From positions 1 through 64,000 of the forward strand of contig UCEU01000038.1 in NCBI GenBank assembly GCA_900471485.1: a stretch of 64,000 bases of DNA. The letters are read 5' to 3'. This document shows positions 52,826-62,175 of this stretch, one piece after another (within the stretch, counting starts at the first letter, position 1; each line of letters starts with the position of its first letter). The stretch comes from Hyphomicrobiales bacterium (GTDB lineage: Bacteria > Pseudomonadota > Alphaproteobacteria > Rhizobiales > Rhizobiaceae). Made by a program: the position numbers and the translations under genes. The notes under the pieces were generated by a model, which saw only the letters and a list, made by a program, of their open reading frames with translations, did not search any database and had not been told where the DNA came from.

Positions 52826-55800
52826 TCAATATTCCTTCTCATAAACAATACCGGCTTCGCCCGCACCGTCGCCGCCGGCACCTGCGCGCAGCTTCACGCC
52901 GCGGCCGACATCGAGGTTGATGACCGCCTTGGCGCCACCCTTGCCCGATGTCTGCTGCAGTTCGAAATAGGTGCGTTCGTTGAGATAGCGGCCGACGCTG
53001 ACATTGGTGCGGCCCTGGGCGTCGGTGCTGATGTCGAAGTCGTCGACGCCGAGCTGGTTGCGCAGGCCGTTGAACAGCGAGCCGGAGCGACCGCCTGCGA
53101 GCTGGGCGACGGCGTCGGCGAGCTGGGCGATCTGCACCGGCGAGAGCTTCGACATCGACTGGCCGAAGATCAGCTGCGCCAGTACCTCATCCTGCGGCAG
53201 CGCGGGAGAGGAGGAGAAGGTGATCGCCGGATCGGTGGCGAGGCCGGCGACATCGACGGTCAGCGTCGTCGAGCCCGAGGTCGAGCTTGCTTCCATCTGC
53301 AGCGCCGGCGTCAGGTCGCCGGCGAAGGTGATGCGGCTCTTGTCGGTGAAATCGAGGCGGCGGTTGAGGATGGTCATGCGGCCGCGCCGCATGGTGAAGC
53401 CACCGGAGACCACGGGGGCCGACGCCGTGCCGCGAACCGTAACGCTGCCGCCGAGCTCGGCGTCGATGCCGCGGCCGCGCACGAAGATCTGCGAGGGCGC
53501 GTCAAGCTGCAGGTCGAGCGTGATGACGCTCGATTTCGACCGCGCGCCCTTGGCCATCGCATCGCGCAGCTGCGCCAGCACCGCCTTCGGGGCATTGATA
53601 TGCCGGATGTCGATCTCGCTCAGCGAGGTCGGCAGCTTTTCGGGCACGGTGATCGAGGCGCGCTCCAACCGGAGCTTGCCTGTTATCGCCGGGCTGGTCA
53701 AGAGCTGACCCCTGATACCGACATTGCCGTTGACGGTAGCGACCACGAGCGTGCCATCGACATAGACGGCGTTGTCGAGCTTGATGTCGATGTTGGCGGG
53801 GAAGCCGGACGCCGGCTGGATGCCGACGTCGCCCGTCACCGAGATGCTGCCGCCGCTGGCAAGCTGGCCGTTGAGGCGGGAGATCACCGCGCGCGCGCCG
53901 TCGAAGCGGATATCGGCGGCGAGATTGTTGATCGCCAGGTTGCGGCGGACGTCGACGACCTTAGCGCCGCTGGTGGAGACGGTGCCGTTGATCAGCGGGG
54001 CGGCGGCGGTGCCTGAGATCTGCAGGTTGAGGTTCGCGGCGCCATCGGCGACGAGGCCCTGCTCGGCCAGCTGCATGCCGAGCACGGCGAAGGGCAGGTT
54101 GCCGGCAAATCGCATGTCCAGCGCGCGGTTGCCCGTGATCACGACGCTGCCGCCGCCCTTGAGCGACAGTCCGGCGTCGCCGGCAAGCGTGGTGTCGATC
54201 GTCAGGCGGTCGCCCTTCAGGCCGCCATTGGCGGTGATGGCGAGTGGCGAGAGGCCGGCGCTCCTGGTCTGGCTGGTCGCGGCGTTCCTCCAGTCCAGCC
54301 TGAAATCGACGGCAGGAAGCGGCAGCTTGCCGGAGGCCTTGACGGTGCCGGTGATGTTGCCTTCGGCGGCAAGGCTGGGAACGAAGGCGTTGGCGAGGCC
54401 CGCCGGCAGGTTGGCGATGTCGGCATCGACGGACAGCGTCTGGGCATTGGCGCCGGCGACGACAAAGTTTCCGCCGGCCTTCACCGACACGCCGCTGCCG
54501 GCCATGTTGGTGTTGAAGTCGAGCTTGCCATCGGCCAGCTTGCCGCTGGCGGCGGCCGTCAGCGTGGTGATGCCGGATGCTCGCGTCTGGCTCGTGGCGG
54601 CGTCCTTCCAGTCGAGCTTGAAATCGATGATCGGGTTGGCCGGCGTGCCCGAGGTCTTGGCGGTGCCCGATATCGTGCCCTGGGCGCCTAGGTTCGGTAC
54701 GAAGCCGTTGGCGATGCTGGCCGGCAGGTTGGTGATATCGGCATCGACCGAGAGGCCGCCGACGCCGGCGCCATCAAGCGCCGCGCTGCCCTTGGCTTTG
54801 AGCAGGGAGCCGCGATCGCTGGTGAGATTGGCGTCGAAATCGATCTTGCTGTCGGCGAACTTGCCCGTGGCGTCGAGGTTGAGGCCGGAAAGGCCGGCGC
54901 TCTTCGTCTGGCGGGTCACGGCGTTCGCCCAGTTGAGCTTGAAGTCAACCGAGGGCAGCGGCAGGGCGCCGGTCGCCTTGGCGGTTCCCGAGATCATGCC
55001 ACCGGCGTCGAGATTCGGAACGAAGCTGCTGACCAGCGCCGCCGGCAGCCTGTTCAGGGTCGCATTGGCGTCGATGGTGGTCGGCCGCAGGCCCTCTATG
55101 CCGATCTTGCCGGAAGCGTCGAGTGCGGCACCCGCGTCGCTGTCGAGGCGGGTGGTGAAGTCCAGCGCCTTTTCGGCGAGCGTACCCTTCAACGCCAGCG
55201 CCATGGCGGGCAGCTTGGCGGCCTTGGTCTGGTTGGTCGCGACGTCCTTCCAGGCGAGGTCGAAATCGGCCTTGGGCTGTTCGAGCGTACCCGAAAGCGT
55301 GGCCTTGCCGGAGATCTTGCCGCCGGCGCCGAGATTGGCGACATAGGCATTGGCGAGGCCGGCGGGAATGTCGGTGGCCGTCGCATCGATGGCAAGGTTG
55401 CCGATCGCGGTGCCATTGAGAAGCACGTTGCCCGTCGCCTTCAGGCCCATGCCGCCGCTGGCGGCGAGGTCGGTGTCGAAATCCAGCCGGCTGTCGGCGA
55501 ACTTGCCCTTGGCCGCGAGCGTGAGGCCGGAGAGGCCGGCGGCCTTGGTCTGGCGGGTGGCGCCGTTCTTCCAGTCGAGGTCGAATTCGGCGGTCGGCGT
55601 CGGCAGCTTGCCGGTGGCCGCAAGCGTGCCCGAGAGCATGCCCTCTGCCGCGAGATCGGGCACGAAGGCGTTGGCAAGGGCGGCGGGAATATTGTCGAGG
55701 CGACCGTTCACGCTGAGCGTCTGCGCCTGCGGTCCGGCGACGACGAAGCTGCCGTCGCTCTTCAGCGAGAAGCCGCCGCTGCCGGTGGCACTGGCGTTGA

Positions 55801-58800
55801 AGTTCAAATTGTTGTTCTCGAGCTTGCCTGAGGCCGCAAGGCCGAGCGCGGTGAGCTTGGCGCTCTTCGTCTGGCGGGTGGCGGCGTTCTTCCAGTTCAG
55901 CTTGAAATCGACGGTAGGGGCGGGCAGCTTGCCCGAAGCGGTCACGTCGCCGGAGATCGATCCCTCGGCGCCGAGATCGGGCACGAAGGCGTTGGCGAGA
56001 GCCGCCGGGATGTTGACGATGGCGCCCTTGGCCTGCAGCGATTGCGCATCCGGCCCGGCGGTGACGAAGTTGCCGTTCGCGGTCAGCGACACGCCGCCCT
56101 TGCCGCTCAGATCCGTCTCGAAATCGAGCCTGTTGTCGGCGAACTTGCCGTCGGCGCCGATCGCGAGCGGCGGCAGTCCGGCGCCCTTGGTCTGGCTGGT
56201 GGCGGCGTCCTTCCAGTCGAGCTTGAAATTGGCGACGGGCGCGGCGGGCGTGCCCTTGACGGTGACCTTGCCGGATATGGTGCCGGCGGCATCGAGCTTC
56301 GGCACGAAACTGTTGGCGAGGCTTGCCGGCAGCTCCCTGATATCGGCGTTGATGTCGAGCGTTTCTCCGGCCTGGCCGGTGACGCTGACGGAGCCGTTGC
56401 CGGTCTTCAGCTGCAGGCCATTGAGGGTAACCGCGCCGCCGCTGATGGTGACTTCGGAGGGCGCGGCGAGATCAACTGGGATGTTGCGCGGCTTGGCGGA
56501 GAAGCGCTCGAGCTGCACCGCGGTCGTGCCGGCGTTGACCTCGACGCCGCCGGCGGCAACGAGCGGGCTGCCGTCATAGTAGGAATCGAGGTTGAAGACC
56601 GTGCGGTTCTGCTGCTGGGTGAAGGTCAGCGCCAGGTTGTCCACCTTGTTGCTGCCGGAACCAAGCGACTGCGCCTTGATCGTGCCCGATCCCGCGAAGG
56701 CCTTGAGATCACTGACGGTGACGTCAATGTCGGGGTTGATGACCGAGAAGGCATCGCGTTTCAGGCCGCTGCCGGTTGCGGCGACCTTGAGCGCGATCTT
56801 GCCGGCGTCGTTGCCGATATCGACCGAGCCCTTCAAATCGCCCTCGGCCTTTTGCGCCGCGAGCGCGGCGATGAGGCTGAGATCGGGGAGGTCGAATGTC
56901 AGCGCGCCCGCGGGCTCGAAGGCTTTCGACAGTTCGACATGGCCGGTGAGCTTGTTCTGCCCGATATCCGCTGAGATCGAGGGAAGGACGATTGCGCCGT
57001 CCACGGACTGCACGTCGGTGCCGATGTTGATCGGCTGGCTTTCGATCGCGCCCTTGGCCGAAATCTTCGCCTGCGGTGCCTTGGGGTCCGCGGTGCCGGT
57101 CAGGTTGACGGCGAGGTCGGTGACCTTGCGGCCGGCCATCTGCAGCGCGGGGGCCGTGATGTCGGCGGTGACCGAAAGTGCCGAAATATCGCCCTTGGCC
57201 TTCAGCTGGTAGCCGACTTCGCCGCTCGCGGTGTCGAGCATCTTGTTGATGTCGGGCAGGCGGCCGGACAGCGTGGCGTCGAGCACGGTGTCGTCGAGGA
57301 CAACATTGCCGGCGGCCTGGATGGCGGTCGACTTGATGGAGAGGTTCGAGAGGTTGACCTTCGAGGGAATGGTCGCGGCCACCTGGCTTTCGATTGTCAC
57401 GGGACCGTCGAAGCGGCTGGCGACGGCGGGCGGCAGGGCGGGCGGCTCGACGGTGAGCTTGACGTTGCCGGTGAGCGCGCTGGCGCTCAGCTTGTAGGCG
57501 CCGTTCAGGGCGGCATTGGCGGAGGCGCTTTCGATCGTGGTGCCGTTGAAGCCGATGGCGTCGGGTGAAACCTGCAGCGGCGCGACGATGGTCACGGGGC
57601 CCTGGATGGCGCGGTTGATGTCGGGGTTGACGAAGGTCATGTCGCCGGCGACGAGGCGGATCTGCACGCCGCCGCTGCGGCCGGAGAGATTGAAGTTGTC
57701 ACTCTTGGCCGTCAGCTTCACGTTGCCGATGGTCGCCTGCGGCAACGTTGCGGTGTCGAGCGAGGCGCTGGCGTTCAGCCGCGATGCCTTGGCATCGCCG
57801 GTCAGCGCCAGGTTGACGCCCGAGATCATGAAGCGCGCTTCGCCATCGGCGAGCGGCCAGCGGAAATCGACCGGGCCGGAGGTGCCGAGAAGGTTGGCGT
57901 TGAGGCTGTTTTTGCCCTTCGGATCCAGCGTGCCGGAGGCGGCGATGACGACGGCGCCGGTGGCGATGTTGCCGGTCTGGATATCGATCTTGCCGCGGTT
58001 GTCGAAATTGGCGGCGACATCGATGTTGGTCTGGCCGGCGAACAGCGGACGGAAGGCCGCGGGAAGCAGCGAGCTCAGGTCGCCACCGCCCTTGAGTTCG
58101 AGGTGATGCAGGCTGTCTGGCGTCAGCGTGTGGTGGGTCTCGATCGCCGCGCGCTGCTGGCCGTCAAGGGAGGCCTGCAGCTTGCCGCGCCAGTCGGAGA
58201 CGGGGCCGTTGCCGGTCAGGCCGATCTCGACGGCGGGATTGCCGGGCAGCGCCAGCAAGCCGGCGAGCAGGCCGCCCTTGGGCTCGTTGAGCTTGGCGTT
58301 GAGGCGCAGTTGGTTGCCTTCAGGGTTGAAGGCGACATCTGCCGTCAGCCGCGCGTCCGGGACATCGTGGCGATTGACGTTGATGGCGGCATTGCCGCCC
58401 TGGCTGTCGGCGCGCATGCTGCCTTCGGCGGCAAGCGTGAAGGCGCGGCCGACGATGGGCTCGGCGATGCTGATGTCGGGAAGCGCGATCCTGTCGATAT
58501 CGAGCTTGAGGGGCAGCGAGAAACCGCCGCTGTCCTCGGCGTCAGGCCGGGAGGGAAGGGTGCGGACCGGCTTGCGGAAGAAATTGATCTCCGACGCCTC
58601 GATGCGCGTGGCGTGGAAGCGGCCGGTAAACAGCGCCAGCGGGTTCCAGTTGACGGATATGCCGTCGACCTGGGCGAAGACGCCCTTGGTGTCCGACAGC
58701 ACGACCTGGCTGGCGCGCAGTCCGCCGGTCAGAAGACCCTGCGGTTCGAGAACGCGCACCGTCATGTCGCGGTTGGAGATGATCGAGGTGACCTTGTCGG

Positions 58801-58942
58801 TGACGACGCGGGCGCCGAAGGCGGTAAACCCGAAAATGCCGACGGCAACGGCAACGAGGATCACGAGGATGCCGGCGGAATAGCCGAGCAGCCGCACCAT
58901 CCAGTTCACGATTTTCGTCAGTGTGTGCATGATCGCGGACAC
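52826..58942 (-). CDS. tamB: translocation and assembly module inner-membrane component TamB
   Basis: A 2038-residue AsmA-like lipid-transfer protein. An N-terminal helix (LLGYSAGILVILVAVAVGIF) anchors it in the inner membrane; the rest should form a long periplasmic beta-taco groove reaching TamA. The C-terminal TamB (DUF490) domain covers about residues 1650-2038 with LPQDEVLAQLIFGQSMSKLS and ends GEAGIVYEKEY. It is much longer than E. coli TamB (about 1260 residues) and contains seven roughly 107-residue internal repeats. The start is GTG at 58942 or ATG at 58930; neither has ideal spacing. It follows tamA by 44 bases. Confidence 0.93.
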   Translation of the reverse strand: MSAIMHTLTKIVNWMVRLLGYSAGILVILVAVAVGIFGFTAFGARVVTDKVTSIISNRDMTVRVLEPQGLLTGGLRASQVVLSDTKGVFAQVDGISVNWNPLALFTGRFHATRIEASEINFFRKPVRTLPSRPDAEDSGGFSLPLKLDIDRIALPDISIAEPIVGRAFTLAAEGSMRADSQGGNAAINVNRHDVPDARLTADVAFNPEGNQLRLNAKLNEPKGGLLAGLLALPGNPAVEIGLTGNGPVSDWRGKLQASLDGQQRAAIETHHTLTPDSLHHLELKGGGDLSSLLPAAFRPLFAGQTNIDVAANFDNRGKIDIQTGNIATGAVVIAASGTLDPKGKNSLNANLLGTSGPVDFRWPLADGEARFMISGVNLALTGDAKASRLNASASLDTATLPQATIGNVKLTAKSDNFNLSGRSGGVQIRLVAGDMTFVNPDINRAIQGPVTIVAPLQVSPDAIGFNGTTIESASANAALNGAYKLSASALTGNVKLTVEPPALPPAVASRFDGPVTIESQVAATIPSKVNLSNLSIKSTAIQAAGNVVLDDTVLDATLSGRLPDINKMLDTASGEVGYQLKAKGDISALSVTADITAPALQMAGRKVTDLAVNLTGTADPKAPQAKISAKGAIESQPINIGTDVQSVDGAIVLPSISADIGQNKLTGHVELSKAFEPAGALTFDLPDLSLIAALAAQKAEGDLKGSVDIGNDAGKIALKVAATGSGLKRDAFSVINPDIDVTVSDLKAFAGSGTIKAQSLGSGSNKVDNLALTFTQQQNRTVFNLDSYYDGSPLVAAGGVEVNAGTTAVQLERFSAKPRNIPVDLAAPSEVTISGGAVTLNGLQLKTGNGSVSVTGQAGETLDINADIRELPASLANSFVPKLDAAGTISGKVTVKGTPAAPVANFKLDWKDAATSQTKGAGLPPLAIGADGKFADNRLDFETDLSGKGGVSLTANGNFVTAGPDAQSLQAKGAIVNIPAALANAFVPDLGAEGSISGDVTASGKLPAPTVDFKLNWKNAATRQTKSAKLTALGLAASGKLENNNLNFNASATGSGGFSLKSDGSFVVAGPQAQTLSVNGRLDNIPAALANAFVPDLAAEGMLSGTLAATGKLPTPTAEFDLDWKNGATRQTKAAGLSGLTLAAKGKFADSRLDFDTDLAASGGMGLKATGNVLLNGTAIGNLAIDATATDIPAGLANAYVANLGAGGKISGKATLSGTLEQPKADFDLAWKDVATNQTKAAKLPAMALALKGTLAEKALDFTTRLDSDAGAALDASGKIGIEGLRPTTIDANATLNRLPAALVSSFVPNLDAGGMISGTAKATGALPLPSVDFKLNWANAVTRQTKSAGLSGLNLDATGKFADSKIDFDANLTSDRGSLLKAKGSAALDGAGVGGLSVDADITNLPASIANGFVPNLGAQGTISGTAKTSGTPANPIIDFKLDWKDAATSQTRASGITTLTAAASGKLADGKLDFNTNMAGSGVSVKAGGNFVVAGANAQTLSVDADIANLPAGLANAFVPSLAAEGNITGTVKASGKLPLPAVDFRLDWRNAATSQTRSAGLSPLAITANGGLKGDRLTIDTTLAGDAGLSLKGGGSVVITGNRALDMRFAGNLPFAVLGMQLAEQGLVADGAANLNLQISGTAAAPLINGTVSTSGAKVVDVRRNLAINNLAADIRFDGARAVISRLNGQLASGGSISVTGDVGIQPASGFPANIDIKLDNAVYVDGTLVVATVNGNVGIRGQLLTSPAITGKLRLERASITVPEKLPTSLSEIDIRHINAPKAVLAQLRDAMAKGARSKSSVITLDLQLDAPSQIFVRGRGIDAELGGSVTVRGTASAPVVSGGFTMRRGRMTILNRRLDFTDKSRITFAGDLTPALQMEASSTSGSTTLTVDVAGLATDPAITFSSSPALPQDEVLAQLIFGQSMSKLSPVQIAQLADAVAQLAGGRSGSLFNGLRNQLGVDDFDISTDAQGRTNVSVGRYLNERTYFELQQTSGKGGAKAVINLDVGRGVKLRAGAGGDGAGEAGIVYEKEY
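54085..56332 (-). repeat. seven tandem 107-residue repeats inside TamB
   Basis: Residues about 871-1620 of TamB are built from seven consecutive units. Each starts LPA.LAN.FVP.L...G.ISG, continues with the block DFKL.WK.AAT.QTK.A.L and K.AD..LDF, and ends near a V.G.NAQ.L.V turn. At DNA level the units are about 321 bp and differ at many sites, so they are old duplications kept in frame rather than recent copies. Confidence 0.85.
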
Positions 58943-58986
58943 TACCCCGTTCTTATTGCTTGCGACGGCCCGAAGGCGTCGTCGCC

Positions 58987-60915
58987 CTAGAATGACTGGC
59001 CGATACCGGCGTAGATGCCGTAGTCCGTGCCGTTCTCGTACTTGTTGAGCGGGACGGCGAAATCAAGCCGCAGCGGCCCGAACGGCGTGGCATAGCGAAT
59101 GCCGATGCCGGCACCCGCCTTTATATCTGAGAAATCAGGCACCATGTCGGCCGAGACCGTGCCGATGTCGAGGAAGGGAACGATGCCGATGGTATCGGTG
59201 ACCTTCAATCGCGTCTCGAAGGACGCCGTGACATAGGAGGCGCCGCCGGTCGCCTCGTTGTCGGCGTCATAGGGCGAGATTTCCTGATAGCCGTAGCCGC
59301 GCACGGAACCGCCGCCGCCGGCAAAGAAACGCCGGGTCGCGGGAATATTTTCGAGATTGTCGGCGCCGACGAGGACGCCGGCCGAGAGTTTGGCGGCCAG
59401 AACGATCCGGTCTTCCGCGCCAAGACCCTTGTAGCCCGAGATCGAGCCTTCGAAGCCGGAGAAGAAGGTGCCGTTATAGGCCTCGTAGCTTGGGGTGACC
59501 TTGGCCATGGCGCGATAGCCTTCGGTCGGGTCGAACTTGTTGTCGCGCATGTCGCGGTCGTATTGCAGCGGCACCGCGAAGGTCAGGTAGCTGTTGTTGC
59601 CGAAGGCGTCGTCGTCGCGTTCCCAGCTGACTTCGCCGGCGCCGGTGAGCTTGTCGTAGTCGCTGAGCTCGTAGGAGATGCCGAGCGAGGCGGTGACGAG
59701 CTTGGCGTTATAGGCGTCCGGGTTCTCTGTCTTGGCGAGCACGCTGGCGATCAGCGTCGCCTCGGGCACGAAGATGCCGGGCTTGGTGAAGGTGACGCCG
59801 GCCGAATAATCGAGATCGCCGACATCGAGGGTTTCGCCGAGCCGGCCGACGGAGCCCTCGATGCGCAGCGATTCGGCGCCACCGAAGAGGTTGCGGTGGC
59901 CCCAGTAACCGTTCAGGCCGAAGCCGTCGGTGGTGGAATATTGCGCGCCGACGCCGAAATAGCGCTGCTTGCCCTCGGAAACCTCGATGGTCATCGGCAG
60001 GGTGCCGTCGGCGGCCAGCGTGTCGGATTCGTGGATCGTCACGCTCGAGAAGGTGCCGAGCGCGCGCAGGCGGTCGCCGGCCTTCTTCAGCGTTTCCGGC
60101 GAATAGGCCTCGCCCTTCTTCAGGCGCGAATAGCGCTGGATGAAATCGGATCGCACCGCCTTGGCGCCGCTGACGCCGACATCGCCGATCGGCGCCACGG
60201 GACCGCCGTTGGCCGCGAGCACGATATCGACGGTATCGGTCTTGTGATCGGCGACGACCTCGCGCTTGGTCAGCTTGGCGAGCGGGCGGCCTTCGGCTTT
60301 CAGCTGCTCGACGATCTTGTCGCCGGCCTTGATGATCGTCAGCGAACCCGCGGTTTCGCCCGGCGCCAGATCGTAGTCGGCGGGATTGCGGTTCGCCGCC
60401 TCGCCGCCGAACTGCACCTCGCGCACCTTGAAGACGGGCCCGGCCGCAACGTTGACGGTGACCGGAACGGGCTTCGAGCGGTTGAAGGTCGGGTTGGGCG
60501 GCAGGTCGTCGATGTTCTTGCCGTCGACGGTGATGGTGACGACACCGCCGTAGCGGGCCTTTTCGTAGAGGGCGGCGATGATGCGTTCGCGGTCGTCGCG
60601 CGCCTTGACGACGACGCCGAGATCGCCGGACACGGGATGATCCTTGTCGCCGACCAGACGGGAACTATTTTCCAGCGCTTCCTTGAGGTCGGGATCGACG
60701 ACATCGGTCGTCAGCGTCACGTCATAGCGTACGGGATCGGGCACCTGGTCGGCCGCGTCGTCGTCCTTGCCGAAGAACGTCATGCCGAACAGCTTGAAGG
60801 CAAATGCATTCGAAACGAGTGCCGGCGAACATGCGATCGCTGCCGCGATCACCATCACAGTGCCTGCTCGCCGATACGCAATACCCGCTTTCGGTGCCTT
60901 CCCTCTGATCTGCAT
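58987..60915 (-). CDS. tamA: autotransporter assembly complex protein TamA (Omp85 family)
   Basis: A 642-residue outer-membrane protein. A signal peptide ends near SNAFA (after IAACSPALV-type hydrophobic residues). POTRA domains span about residues 45-300 (for example VTVNVAAGPVFKVREVQFGG and EVSEGKQRYFGVGAQYST at the last). The Omp85 beta-barrel has FFAGGGGSVRGYGYQ with the conserved VRGY and ends in the aromatic GIGQSF. It pairs with TamB to insert or supply outer-membrane proteins or lipids. The ATG at 60915 is chosen because it gives an intact signal peptide; the frame also opens at 60981. Confidence 0.93.
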   Translation of the reverse strand: MQIRGKAPKAGIAYRRAGTVMVIAAAIACSPALVSNAFAFKLFGMTFFGKDDDAADQVPDPVRYDVTLTTDVVDPDLKEALENSSRLVGDKDHPVSGDLGVVVKARDDRERIIAALYEKARYGGVVTITVDGKNIDDLPPNPTFNRSKPVPVTVNVAAGPVFKVREVQFGGEAANRNPADYDLAPGETAGSLTIIKAGDKIVEQLKAEGRPLAKLTKREVVADHKTDTVDIVLAANGGPVAPIGDVGVSGAKAVRSDFIQRYSRLKKGEAYSPETLKKAGDRLRALGTFSSVTIHESDTLAADGTLPMTIEVSEGKQRYFGVGAQYSTTDGFGLNGYWGHRNLFGGAESLRIEGSVGRLGETLDVGDLDYSAGVTFTKPGIFVPEATLIASVLAKTENPDAYNAKLVTASLGISYELSDYDKLTGAGEVSWERDDDAFGNNSYLTFAVPLQYDRDMRDNKFDPTEGYRAMAKVTPSYEAYNGTFFSGFEGSISGYKGLGAEDRIVLAAKLSAGVLVGADNLENIPATRRFFAGGGGSVRGYGYQEISPYDADNEATGGASYVTASFETRLKVTDTIGIVPFLDIGTVSADMVPDFSDIKAGAGIGIRYATPFGPLRLDFAVPLNKYENGTDYGIYAGIGQSF

Positions 60916-61033
60916 CCGCCGCTTTTTGGTTACATTGGAATTAAGCTCGTCGTCCCCAGCCGGCGGCAACCTTAGCGGCAAAATTCCATTTCGTGTACCG
61001 TTTTAAATCGCTTGATTGCTGAATTAGTAGAAA

Positions 61034-61067
61034 AAAATGAAAAATCCCGGGCGCGAACCCGGGATTT
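61034..61067 (-). terminator. rho-independent terminator after the small lipoprotein gene
   Basis: On the minus strand a perfect 10-bp stem (AAATCCCGGG / CCCGGGATTT, 6-base loop) runs into TTTTCATTTTTTT. It lies 18 bases past the lipoprotein stop and upstream of tamA, so tamA needs its own promoter. Confidence 0.88.
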
Positions 61068-61085
61068 CCAAGCATGCTGGAACGA

Positions 61086-61343
61086 TCAGCCGCGGCAATC
61101 GTCGATGTAGCGGCGGCCGTACTGGTCGCGGTAGTAGCACTGGCCGGGCTGCTCGGCGACACGGCCGATGAGCGCGCCGGAAACGCCGCCGACAGCCGCG
61201 CCAACGGCGGCGCCGCGGACATTGCCGGTCACAACGCCGCCGATGACGGCGCCGGATGCCGCGCCGATGCCGGCACCCTGCTGGGTGGGCGTGCAGCTGG
61301 CAACCGCGAGGCCGATGAGGGCGAGTGCAACAATCTTCTTCAT
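61086..61343 (-). CDS. glycine-zipper lipoprotein, 85 aa
   Basis: A small lipoprotein: signal peptide MKKIVALALIGLAVASC with lipobox VASC. A Gly-zipper membrane segment follows (GIGAASGAVIGGVVTG and AAVGAAVGGVSGALIG), and the C-terminal tail CYYRDQYGRRYIDDC has two Cys that may pair. It resembles the YMGG/SmpA-like small envelope proteins common in rhizobia. ATG 61343 gives the clean lipobox; an in-frame ATG at 61451 would not. Its terminator lies just downstream. Confidence 0.75.
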   Translation of the reverse strand: MKKIVALALIGLAVASCTPTQQGAGIGAASGAVIGGVVTGNVRGAAVGAAVGGVSGALIGRVAEQPGQCYYRDQYGRRYIDDCRG

Positions 61344-61603
61344 GGTAGTCTCCTGTTTTGGCGCCGGTGGCGCTGACCGTCCCTGATTCTTTTTTGCCAA
61401 ACTAGTCTGCAAACTATGGCGCAAAATGGAGCAGTCCAGCTTTTTCCGCACGTTGCAGGCCGATCGAGGGGCTTGGAGAGGCGTTCGGATCGCGCGGCGC
61501 GAACACGCGAAATTCAGCTCGATTCCCTAAAGTAGTAGTTGCTACGAAAGCAAAAACATCAAATGATATCGGCCGTGCCTGGAGGAGGCACGAGGAGGAA
61601 ATC

Positions 61604-62095
<492 letters not shown>

Positions 62096-62175
62096 CTTTT
62101 CCGCATTGTCTGGCTGACTGCCGAACGACATTTCCTTTGGCAAGATGCCAGGCCCGAAACCCCAGGGAGGACATC

